A DNA stretch of 30,082 nt from positions 1 through 30,082 of the forward strand of contig JBAXLO010000031.1 of assembly GCA_037134755.1 (NCBI GenBank), in the 5' to 3' direction. The translations under genes were made by a program, and so were the position numbers. The notes beneath the pieces are model-generated. The model searched no databases and was not told the origin of the DNA. It saw only the letters and a list, made by a program, of their open reading frames with translations. Each line of letters opens with the position of its first letter. Position 1 is the first letter of the stretch. Below, piece by piece: positions 24,565 to 30,082 of the stretch. The stretch is from JBAXLO01 sp037134755 (GTDB lineage Bacteria; Bacteroidota; Bacteroidia; Bacteroidales; JACABE01).

Positions 24565-24921
24565 TTATTTAGTATTTTCTACAAGTTCTATTTCTAATGA
24601 TGGTATTTCATTTGATTTAGCTATTGTTTGTTCAATTAAACTTGAATTGTATGAGATATAAGAAACAACTATATTATAGTTCCCTTCTTTTACATTTTTA
24701 ATTTCAAAATTGCCTTCCAAATCAGTATATACTTTATATTCTGAGTTTCCTATACTAATTGTTGCACCTACTAAAGCTTCTTTTGTTTTTTTATCAAACA
24801 CTTTTCCTTTAATAACCATTTCTGAAGCTTCTGTTTTCTTTTCAGTTACAACCGGAGTTCCTGCATTTACAATAGTAATTGCTGCCATAAAAACAAGAGC
24901 AAATAATATAACTTTTTTCAT
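24565..24921 (-). CDS. small exported carboxypeptidase-regulatory-like domain protein
   Basis: A 118-aa protein: signal peptide 1-20 (MKKVILFALVFMAAITIVNA) and then a single CarboxypepD-regulatory-like beta-sandwich (MVIKGKVFDKKTKEALVGAT, YTDLEGNFEIKNVKEGNYNI, VVSYISYNSSLIEQTI). The domain is the type found at the N-terminus of TonB-dependent receptors and closely resembles that of the receptor at 17307 (GKV, LVGAT, TDL-x-G, YISY). There is no barrel, lipobox or sorting domain after it, so it is a free-standing periplasmic or secreted copy. It has its own good promoter. The role is unknown. Confidence 0.82.
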   Translation of the reverse strand: MKKVILFALVFMAAITIVNAGTPVVTEKKTEASEMVIKGKVFDKKTKEALVGATISIGNSEYKVYTDLEGNFEIKNVKEGNYNIVVSYISYNSSLIEQTIAKSNEIPSLEIELVENTK

Positions 24922-24946
24922 TTTTTTATTGTATTAAAATTTTATG

Positions 24947-24980
24947 CAAAGATACTTCAAGAAAGTGCTTTAATATCAAA
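24947..24980 (-). promoter_or_regulatory. Bacteroidota promoter of the 118-aa gene
   Basis: On the minus strand TTTG (24977-24980), 22 nt spacing, then TATCTTTG (24947-24954) matches the TTTG-N17..23-TAnnTTTG consensus. The box is 25 nt upstream of the ATG at 24919-24921. Confidence 0.65.
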
Positions 24981-25138
24981 ATTAGGGTTAATTAAATATT
25001 AAGATTTATCTGTTTATGTTAAGTTAATGTTAAGCCTATTATACTATAAAATGAGATAAATTTTTCAGAAATATTATCTTTTAAATTTATATAAACTTGT
25101 TAATTCATAATATGATATAACTGTACTATTATTAAAGC

Positions 25139-25172
25139 AAAAGGCACATCTACTTGAGTAAATGTGCCTTTT
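25139..25172 (-). terminator. terminator after rho
   Basis: An 11-bp perfect stem (AAAAGGCACAT at 25139-25149 with ATGTGCCTTTT at 25162-25172) around a 12-nt loop, 32 nt past the rho stop. On the minus strand the stem ends in TTTT and runs into GCTTTAATAATAG. The stem is A-flanked on both sides, so it could also work on the other strand. Confidence 0.75.
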
Positions 25173-25204
25173 GTTTATAAAGATATTGTATTAGCTATTC
25201 TTGA

Positions 25205-27001
25205 TTATCCATTCATTGAGATAAGAAACTCTTCATTTGATTGCGTAAATCTCATTTTTTCTTTAAGAAACTCCATTGCTTCCAATGGATTCATATCAGC
25301 CAAATGATTTCTTAAAATCCAGATACGTTGTAAAGCATCTTTGTCGAGTAATAAGTCATCACGTCTGGTACTTGATGCAACTATATCGATAGCAGGATAA
25401 ATACGCTTGTTAGATAACTTACGATCTAACTGAAGCTCCATATTACCTGTACCTTTAAACTCTTCAAAAATAACTTCATCCATCTTTGAACCTGTTTCAG
25501 TTAAAGCAGTGGCAATAATAGTTAATGAACCACCATTTTCGATCTTACGAGCCGAGCCGAAGAAACGTTTTGGTTTGTGTAAAGCACTTGCTTCTACACC
25601 ACCCGAAAGCACTTTGCCCGAAGCAGGCGAAACAGTGTTGTAAGCTCTTGCCAAACGTGTAATTGAATCCAACAGAATAACCACATCATGACCACACTCG
25701 GTCATACGTTTAGCTTTTTCCAATACAATATTAGCAATTCTTACATGTCTTTCGGCAGGTTCGTCAAAAGTTGAAGAAATAACTTCAGCATTAACGTTTC
25801 TAGCCATATCAGTAACCTCTTCAGGACGTTCATCAATAAGTAAAACTATCAAATAAACTTCAGGATGATTAGCTGCAATAGCATTAGCTATCTCTTTCAA
25901 CAAAACAGTTTTACCAGTTTTAGGTTGCGCAACAATTAAACCACGCTGACCTTTACCAATAGGTGTAAACATATCGATAACCCTCGTTGAAATGGTAGCA
26001 CCGTTATGCCCTGTTAATTTAAACTTTTCCTCAGGGAACAATGGAGTGAGGAAATCAAAAGGAATCCTATCTCTAATGTCTTCATTCCTTTTACCATTAA
26101 CAAGATCAACTTTTATTAAAGGGAAAAACTTTTCACCTTCTTTTGGAGGGCGAATGCTACCTTTAACAGTATCTCCGGTTTTTAAACCAAAAAGTTTAAT
26201 TTGTGATTGAGATACATAAATATCATCAGGCGAACTTAAATAATTGTAGTCAGATGAACGTAGGAAACCATATCCATCAGGCATAATTTCCAAAACACCT
26301 TCACTTTCAACAATACTATCTAAATCATTGAATTCTTCTTTTTTATATTCATGATTTCTGAATCTGTTTTCAGATTCTCTTGTATCAATAACCTCAGTTG
26401 GTGTTTCGTCTTTTATTTTTTCTTCAATAACTAAAGTCTCAATATTCTCAACATATGGAGGTATTATTGAAAAAGTTTCTTCAATTACCGGTTTGGGTTT
26501 TTCAATAACCTTAGCTTTATCAGCTATTATTGGCTTATGAATGATAACCGGTTTTTGAATAGGCTCAACTATACGAGGTCTTTCATGAACAGGCTCTTTT
26601 ACTGGAACTTTAATTGGTTCTTTTGCCTTTTCAATAATCTCTGGCTTTTTATTTTTCTTATTAAAGAGGTCAGGCTTAACAGGTAAATCTTTTACTGTAT
26701 TAGCTTTTTCAAGAATTTCTTTTGCAGGATGTTTTGAAGTAGGAGTAGCATTTGAAGTAGCTGCTCTTTGTTGTTCTTTAATCGGTTTAATGATTTTTTT
26801 CCTTTGACGAAATTCTTTTTTCTCTTCTTTCTTTTCTTTTTCCAGTATCTCAGGGCTAGGATTTATAGCCTGATGGTCGAGAATTTTATAAATAAGATCT
26901 TGTCTTAAAAGTTTATCAAACTTTGGGATCTTAAGATCTTTTGCGATATCTTTTAGTTCTGAAACTAATTTTTCGTTTAATGCTACGATGTCGTAAATCA
27001 T
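25205..27001 (-). CDS. rho: transcription termination factor Rho with long disordered insert
   Basis: A 598-aa hexameric RNA-dependent ATPase that ends transcription; E. coli Rho is 419 aa. Residues 5-45 are the Rho N-terminal helical domain. Residues 46-230 are a low-complexity Lys/Glu/Pro/Ile-rich insert with recurring K-P-(V/I)-I and EK-x-K-EP patterns. Residues 234-302 are the cold-shock RNA-binding fold (EIMPDGYGFLRS, DDIYVSQSQIKLFGL). The ATPase core has Walker A QPKTGKT at 359-365, Walker B region VILLDSITRLARAYN, the Q-loop segment SGGVEASALHKPKRFFGSAR and the R-loop segment TGSKMDEVIFEEFKGTGN. The extra length matches other Bacteroidota Rho proteins, where the insert is known to promote phase separation. 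It is a single gene with its own promoter and terminator. Confidence 0.98.
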   Translation of the reverse strand: MIYDIVALNEKLVSELKDIAKDLKIPKFDKLLRQDLIYKILDHQAINPSPEILEKEKKEEKKEFRQRKKIIKPIKEQQRAATSNATPTSKHPAKEILEKANTVKDLPVKPDLFNKKNKKPEIIEKAKEPIKVPVKEPVHERPRIVEPIQKPVIIHKPIIADKAKVIEKPKPVIEETFSIIPPYVENIETLVIEEKIKDETPTEVIDTRESENRFRNHEYKKEEFNDLDSIVESEGVLEIMPDGYGFLRSSDYNYLSSPDDIYVSQSQIKLFGLKTGDTVKGSIRPPKEGEKFFPLIKVDLVNGKRNEDIRDRIPFDFLTPLFPEEKFKLTGHNGATISTRVIDMFTPIGKGQRGLIVAQPKTGKTVLLKEIANAIAANHPEVYLIVLLIDERPEEVTDMARNVNAEVISSTFDEPAERHVRIANIVLEKAKRMTECGHDVVILLDSITRLARAYNTVSPASGKVLSGGVEASALHKPKRFFGSARKIENGGSLTIIATALTETGSKMDEVIFEEFKGTGNMELQLDRKLSNKRIYPAIDIVASSTRRDDLLLDKDALQRIWILRNHLADMNPLEAMEFLKEKMRFTQSNEEFLISMNG

Positions 27002-27185
27002 GGGAGAATTACTTAATTAATATTTAATTATTGAATTGAGAGGTTTTATGTATTGACAAATTTTTTGCAAATAAATTGTATTAAATTTAAAACTATAAAA
27101 AGATTCTAAAAAACTTATACTTGAAGAACAATGTTATAGAATGTAATATTAAAAAATATTGAGATTTAATTCAGGATTTTTTTTG

Positions 27186-27215
27186 CAAAGATACAATTAA
27201 AAATCAAATTACAAA
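27186..27215 (-). promoter_or_regulatory. rho promoter
   Basis: On the minus strand TTTG (27212-27215), 18 nt, TATCTTTG (27186-27193). This predicts an untranslated leader of about 180 nt before the rho ATG at 26999-27001, long enough for the autoregulation common in rho genes; no specific structure in the leader was established. Confidence 0.62.
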
Positions 27216-27237
27216 TAAAAAATAAAAATAAACGTTC

Positions 27238-27269
27238 TTTGATAAATATAAAAATGATTAATATCTTTG
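27238..27269 (+). promoter_or_regulatory. promoter of the DUF4293-type gene
   Basis: TTTG (27238-27241), exactly 20 nt, TATCTTTG (27262-27269), 24 nt before the ATG at 27294. It is the best match in the window to the Bacteroidota consensus. It is divergent from the rho promoter; the two -7 boxes are about 70 bp apart in the 292-bp gap. Confidence 0.72.
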
Positions 27270-27293
27270 CAAAATTAATAATAAATAGACAAC

Positions 27294-27743
27294 ATGATTC
27301 AAAGAATTCAAACAATTTACTTATTTATAGCTTTTTTAGCATCTGCAATATTGTTTTTTAACATACCTTTTGCAGTTTTTCAAATAACTTCACCTGTAAG
27401 TGTTGAGTTGCCATTTAATTTAATGTCAAAATATCAAAATGTTACTACTTTGCCTTTATTGATTTTAAACGCATTAGTAGTTGGGTTAAGTTTTGCAGCA
27501 ATATTACTGTATAACAAAAGAACTTTGCAATTAAGAATAACAATGTTTTCTTTTTTAGCTAACATAATATTCATAATTGTATTATTTTTCAGTGCTGATA
27601 GTTTACAGAAACATTTAAATGTAGATGCTATTTATAAATTTGGAAGTTTTATTCCACTTGTAGTATTAGTAATGTTAATACTTGCGAGCAAAGCTATCAA
27701 AAAAGATGAAAAACTGGTAAAAGATACTGACAGATTGCGTTAA
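27294..27743 (+). CDS. DUF4293-family membrane protein
   Basis: A 149-aa membrane protein beginning MIQRIQTIYLFIAFLASAIL, the start typical of the Bacteroidota-specific DUF4293 family. Four hydrophobic segments are visible (about 7-27, 50-74, 82-101 and 115-133) with short loops, and the C-terminus is charged (KAIKKDEKLVKDTDRLR). Members are often encoded next to rho, as here, but no function is known. It converges on the phosphodiesterase gene with a 2-nt gap between the two stops. Confidence 0.82.
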   Translation: MIQRIQTIYLFIAFLASAILFFNIPFAVFQITSPVSVELPFNLMSKYQNVTTLPLLILNALVVGLSFAAILLYNKRTLQLRITMFSFLANIIFIIVLFFSADSLQKHLNVDAIYKFGSFIPLVVLVMLILASKAIKKDEKLVKDTDRLR

Positions 27744-27745
27744 TA

Positions 27746-28237
27746 TTATTTATTTAGCTCAATAATTTCAAGATCTTTTATATTTATTCCATCAATACAA
27801 AACCTAATAAGTGTAATAACCTGGTGAAAGCCTGATCGCCCGGCCGCACCCGGATTAATATGCAAAAGTTCATGCTTTTGGTCGTACATTACTTTTAATA
27901 TATGCGAATGTCCTGATATAAAAAGATTAGGAGTTTCAAGTTTAATAATATCTTTTACTTGTTTTGCATACCTATCTGGATAACCACCTATGTGAGTCAT
28001 ATATACTTTTACATTTTCGCAATTAAATATTAAAGATTCAGGATAGGTTGATCTGACGATATGACCATCAATATTACCATAAACCGCCTTTAATGGTTTA
28101 AATGCATTCAATTCATCAGCAGTAGCAATATCGCCTATATCGCCTGCATGCCATATTTCATTACAGTCAGCAAAGAAATCATATATTTTGGGATGTACAT
28201 AACAATGAGTATCCGATAATAATCCTATTTTAATCAT
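27746..28237 (-). CDS. YfcE/MJ0936-family metallophosphoesterase
   Basis: A 163-aa calcineurin-like phosphoesterase. The metal-site motifs are all present: KIGLLSDTHCY (D-x-H, residues 8-10), IWHAGDIGDI (GD), VYGNIDGH (GN-x-D), YMTHIGG (TH) and FISGHSHIL (GHSH), followed by LHINPGAAGRSG. The family hydrolyses phosphodiesters with Mn/Ni in the cytoplasm; the biological substrate is usually unknown. Length is normal. The gene is alone on the minus strand, with an upstream -7 box at 28304-28311. Confidence 0.92.
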   Translation of the reverse strand: MIKIGLLSDTHCYVHPKIYDFFADCNEIWHAGDIGDIATADELNAFKPLKAVYGNIDGHIVRSTYPESLIFNCENVKVYMTHIGGYPDRYAKQVKDIIKLETPNLFISGHSHILKVMYDQKHELLHINPGAAGRSGFHQVITLIRFCIDGINIKDLEIIELNK

Positions 28238-28277
28238 TAGTTCTTTAATTTGATTCTTTTAATACGATGCTTTTTTA

Positions 28278-28311
28278 TACTTTTGCAAAAGTTATTAAGC
28301 ATGCAAAGATA
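28278..28311. promoter_or_regulatory. divergent -7 boxes for the EamA transporter and phosphoesterase genes
   Basis: On the plus strand TACTTTTG at 28278-28285 could drive the transporter gene (leader about 100 nt; the nearest TTTG is 25 nt upstream, slightly long). On the minus strand TATCTTTG (28304-28311) lies 66 nt before the phosphoesterase ATG at 28235-28237. The two boxes are only 18 bp apart, so the promoters would compete. Confidence 0.45.
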
Positions 28312-28389
28312 ACATTTTAAAGAGTAACTTTTATAAATATTTCTTCCTTTTTTATTAATAACATTGTATCATAACTAAACATTAAACTA

Positions 28390-29292
28390 TTGAAAACATT
28401 AAAATTCAGGATATATCTACTAGCACTTTTGTCAATGTTATTTTGGGGAATGTCGTTTGTTTGGTCTAAAATTGTTTTTGAATACTATCATCCCATCACA
28501 ACTGTTTTCTTAAGATTACTTATTTCTTCTACAATATTATATACAGTATTCAAGATATCAGGAAAATTAGAAGTAATACATAAATCACATATAAAACTCT
28601 TAATATTAACTGCTTTCTTCGAACCATTCTTATACTTTTTAGGCGAAAACTTCGGACTTCAATTAGTTGAACCAACTATAGCGTCTGTAATTATTGCAAC
28701 CATCCCTGTATTTACTTCTTTCTTTGCTTATATAATTTTAAAAGAGAAGTTAAATAAGTTAAATATAATAGGTTTGATACTTTCATTTATTGGAATATTA
28801 GTTATGGTTGTTGATAATAAACTAAACTTTTTATTTTCACCTAAAGGTATTGCTTTATTATTCTTAGCTGTTTTTGCTGCCGTTGGTTATGGCATATCTC
28901 TAAAAAAACTTGCGCATATTTATTCACCATTTTCAATAATAACCTATCAAAACTTAATAGGATTACTTTTATTCTTACCGTTATTTTTCATTTTTGATTT
29001 CAAACATTTCTTATCAGTACAGCCAACAGTTCGTTTAGTAGGTTCTTTATTACAACTTTCAATCTTTGCTTCTTCATTAGCTTTTATTTGTTGGGTATAT
29101 GTTATCAGGAATTTAGGTGTAAGTAAAGCCAGTATCTTTACTAATCTTATCCCAATTATAACTGCTATATTTTCTTTCTTTATATTAAATGAGATGTTAA
29201 CTATAAATAAGATCTTTGGAATTATAATAGTATTATCGGGAGTTACACTATCACAAGTTGAAAAATTATTTATTAAATTTAATAAAAAATAA
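28390..29292 (+). CDS. EamA/DMT-family transporter with TTG start
   Basis: A 300-aa drug/metabolite transporter with two EamA repeats (about 12-140 and 155-290) and about ten hydrophobic helices. Typical segments are MLFWGMSFVWSKIVFEYYHP, ENFGLQLVEPTIASVIIATI, PVFTSFFAYIILKEKLNKLN (end of repeat 1) and ASLAFICWVYVIRNLGVSKA, IIVLSGVTLSQ (repeat 2). The start is TTG at 28390: an in-frame TAA lies at 28372-28374, and the first ATG (within SMLFWG) would delete most of helix 1. Substrate unknown; the family moves amino acids, nucleosides and other metabolites. Confidence 0.88.
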   Translation: MKTLKFRIYLLALLSMLFWGMSFVWSKIVFEYYHPITTVFLRLLISSTILYTVFKISGKLEVIHKSHIKLLILTAFFEPFLYFLGENFGLQLVEPTIASVIIATIPVFTSFFAYIILKEKLNKLNIIGLILSFIGILVMVVDNKLNFLFSPKGIALLFLAVFAAVGYGISLKKLAHIYSPFSIITYQNLIGLLLFLPLFFIFDFKHFLSVQPTVRLVGSLLQLSIFASSLAFICWVYVIRNLGVSKASIFTNLIPIITAIFSFFILNEMLTINKIFGIIIVLSGVTLSQVEKLFIKFNKK

Positions 29293-29380
29293 TACTTTGA
29301 TAACTAACTACTGAAGAGAGTAGATGAAATGTTTTTTGATTTTTTTAGAATAAAATGATAGCTAATTAAAATTACTTTAT

Positions 29381-29388
29381 TAATTTTG
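29381..29388 (+). promoter_or_regulatory. candidate -7 box of the tRNA operon
   Basis: TAATTTTG fits TAnnTTTG and ends 19 nt before the first tRNA base. No -33 TTTG is apparent at the expected spacing. Confidence 0.4.
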
Positions 29389-29407
29389 CAAACCCTTAGA
29401 AAAAAAA

Positions 29408-29481
29408 GGCGAGGTAGCTCAGTTGGTTAGAGCGTCGGATTCATAACCCGGAGGTCACGAGTTCAATTCTCGTTCTCGCTA
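29408..29481 (+). tRNA. tRNA-Met (CAT)
   Basis: A 74-nt cloverleaf: acceptor GGCGAGG pairs with TCTCGCT (G-T at both ends), D-arm GCTC-AGTTGGTTA-GAGC, anticodon loop TTCATAA with CAT at 29442-29444, T-arm ACGAG-TTCAATT-CTCGT, discriminator A, and no encoded CCA. The D-stem is of elongator type, so it is not the initiator. The last anticodon-stem pair is A-C. A tRNA-Ile2 with modified CAT cannot be excluded from sequence alone. Confidence 0.9.
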
Positions 29482-29506
29482 CAGAACTTAAATGTTCATA
29501 ATAAAT

Positions 29507-29579
29507 TGACCTGTGGTGTAATTGGCAACACGTCTGATTCTGGATCAGAAGAGTTTAGGTTCGAGACCTAACAGGTCAA
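29507..29579 (+). tRNA. tRNA-Gln (CTG)
   Basis: A 73-nt cloverleaf with perfect stems: acceptor TGACCTG/CAGGTCA, D-stem GTGT/ACAC, anticodon stem TCTGA/TCAGA with loop TTCTGGA (CTG at 29540-29542), T-arm TTAGG-TTCGAGA-CCTAA, discriminator A. CCA is not encoded. It lies 25 nt after tRNA-Met and probably shares its transcript. Confidence 0.93.
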
Positions 29580-29591
29580 CACAGATAATTA

Positions 29592-29618
29592 AAAGCACTC
29601 TTTAGGGGTGCTTTTTTT
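29592..29618 (+). terminator. Rho-independent terminator of the tRNA operon
   Basis: The stem AAAGCACTC pairs with GGGTGCTTT (one G-T pair) around a TTTAG-type loop and is followed by a run of T. It begins 13 nt after tRNA-Gln. Confidence 0.88.
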
Positions 29619-29741
29619 ATTTTAGTGAGGAACAAAACAGGGAACATTTAACAGATCATCTTATTTTCATATATATTCACCTATAAATCTACTTTTAATA
29701 AATCTGATTTATACCTGTTAACCTCTATTAAACAGCCCTAT
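29619..29741. other. gene-free spacer after the tRNA operon
   Basis: Between the tRNA terminator and the repeat array I see no ORF, RNA or promoter. It contains GTGAGGAACAAAACAGGGAAC (29625-29645, shown without its last base limit), a type of sequence that often follows tRNA 3' ends where integrases insert, but no duplicated tRNA end or integrase gene is visible. Confidence 0.35.
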
Positions 29742-29750
29742 GGACACGTG

Positions 29751-30082
29751 TCCTAAAATGGCTCTATAGAGTATCAGTGTGTTAGGAGCATCTTTTTTTT
29801 TCGGGATGCATGAAAAAAGGCTTTTTCATGCATCCCGAAAATTCGAGGAGATAGAAAAAAGGTTTTTTCATGTTATATGAAAACGTGGGACGAGTGTCCG
29901 AAGCTTCGGACAAGCATCCCGAAAAATCGTGTAGCGTGAAAAAGGACTTTTTCATGCTACATTGAAATCAATGTATAGTGTCCGAGCCTTTGGATGCTCT
30001 ACCCGAAAATAAAAGATGCTCGTCTAAAGGTTTTTTCATGCTACATGAAAATTCGGGACGTGTGCACAAATGTTTATTCTCA
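29751..30082. repeat. 84-bp degenerate tandem repeat with dense palindromes
   Basis: Units start with CCCGAAAA at 29834, 29918 and 30002, exactly 84 bp apart; the third runs off the right edge. Each has TTTTTCATG ending at unit position 39, and units 1 and 2 share AGTGTCCGA at the same register. A shortened upstream copy adds TTTTTCATG ending at 29830, 42 bp before the next. Palindromes include a 20-bp stem with a 4-nt loop (29798-29817 / 29822-29841), TGTCCGAAGCTTCGGACA at 29895-29912, a 14-bp stem with one mismatch at 29931-29944 / 29947-29960, GAAAAAA-GG-TTTTTTC at 29854-29869, and TTTTCATG-CTA-CATGAAAA at 30033-30051. GGACACGTGTCC at 29742-29753 is a related palindrome just upstream. No intact gene is present. 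Confidence 0.82.

Noticed and set aside
29408..29481. Initiator tRNA-fMet
   Set aside because: The anticodon arm partly resembles the initiator form, but the anticodon stem ends in A-C instead of a third G-C pair and the D-arm is of elongator type.
29834..30082. Protein gene with 28-residue repeats, or integron attC sites
   Set aside because: The repeat frame has two stops in the middle unit and no start or signal. The attC core GTTRRRY with paired R boxes is not seen, and no integrase gene is present.

Overview
The window looks like a Bacteroidota chromosome segment, probably an uncultured or environmental member of the Bacteroidia. The DNA is very AT-rich. Starts lack Shine-Dalgarno sequences, and several genes are preceded by the Bacteroidota promoter form TTTG-N17..23-TAnnTTTG. 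Secreted proteins carry type IX secretion (T9SS) C-terminal sorting domains, there is a TonB-dependent receptor with a carboxypeptidase-like N-terminal domain, and Rho has a long disordered insert.

Region 1 (1-7652, minus strand, running off the left edge) is a tightly packed eight-gene operon. In transcription order it encodes a GT-B-like transferase, an SpsF-type cytidylyltransferase, a full-length transketolase, a YhcH/NanQ-family protein, a class III (GSA-type) aminotransferase, an SDR oxidoreductase, a KdsC-type HAD phosphatase and a NeuB-type synthase (partial). NeuB + KdsC-type phosphatase + SpsF is the logic of making and activating a 3-deoxy-2-ulosonic (nonulosonic-like) acid. The transketolase, aminotransferase and SDR suggest that an unusual precursor is built locally. 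The exact sugar is unknown.

Region 2 (7653-9496) holds a divergently transcribed secreted or membrane-anchored sphingomyelinase-like phosphodiesterase and a convergent LysE-family exporter.

Region 3 (9579-24921, all minus strand) is a secretome island of ten exported or surface proteins. Four share one N-terminal domain of about 220 residues that I cannot assign to a named family; two of these end in clear T9SS sorting domains, a third combines the domain with Ig-like, cohesin-like and dockerin-like modules plus a sorting domain, and a fourth has the domain alone. Between them lie a beta-helix protein with a C-terminal dockerin-like repeat, a TonB-dependent receptor without a SusD partner, two FISUMP-domain proteins, a MORN-repeat protein and a small carboxypeptidase-regulatory-like protein. 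I read this as a surface system of unknown substrate in which modules may dock to each other; that is inference.

Region 4 (25205-29292) is housekeeping: rho, a DUF4293-type membrane protein, a YfcE-like phosphodiesterase and an EamA transporter with a TTG start.

Region 5 (29408-30082) has tRNA-Met(CAT) and tRNA-Gln(CTG), a terminator, and then an unusual gene-free stretch of palindromes with an 84-bp degenerate tandem repeat running off the right edge. A second palindromic repeat cluster lies in the gene-free gap at 14601-15177.
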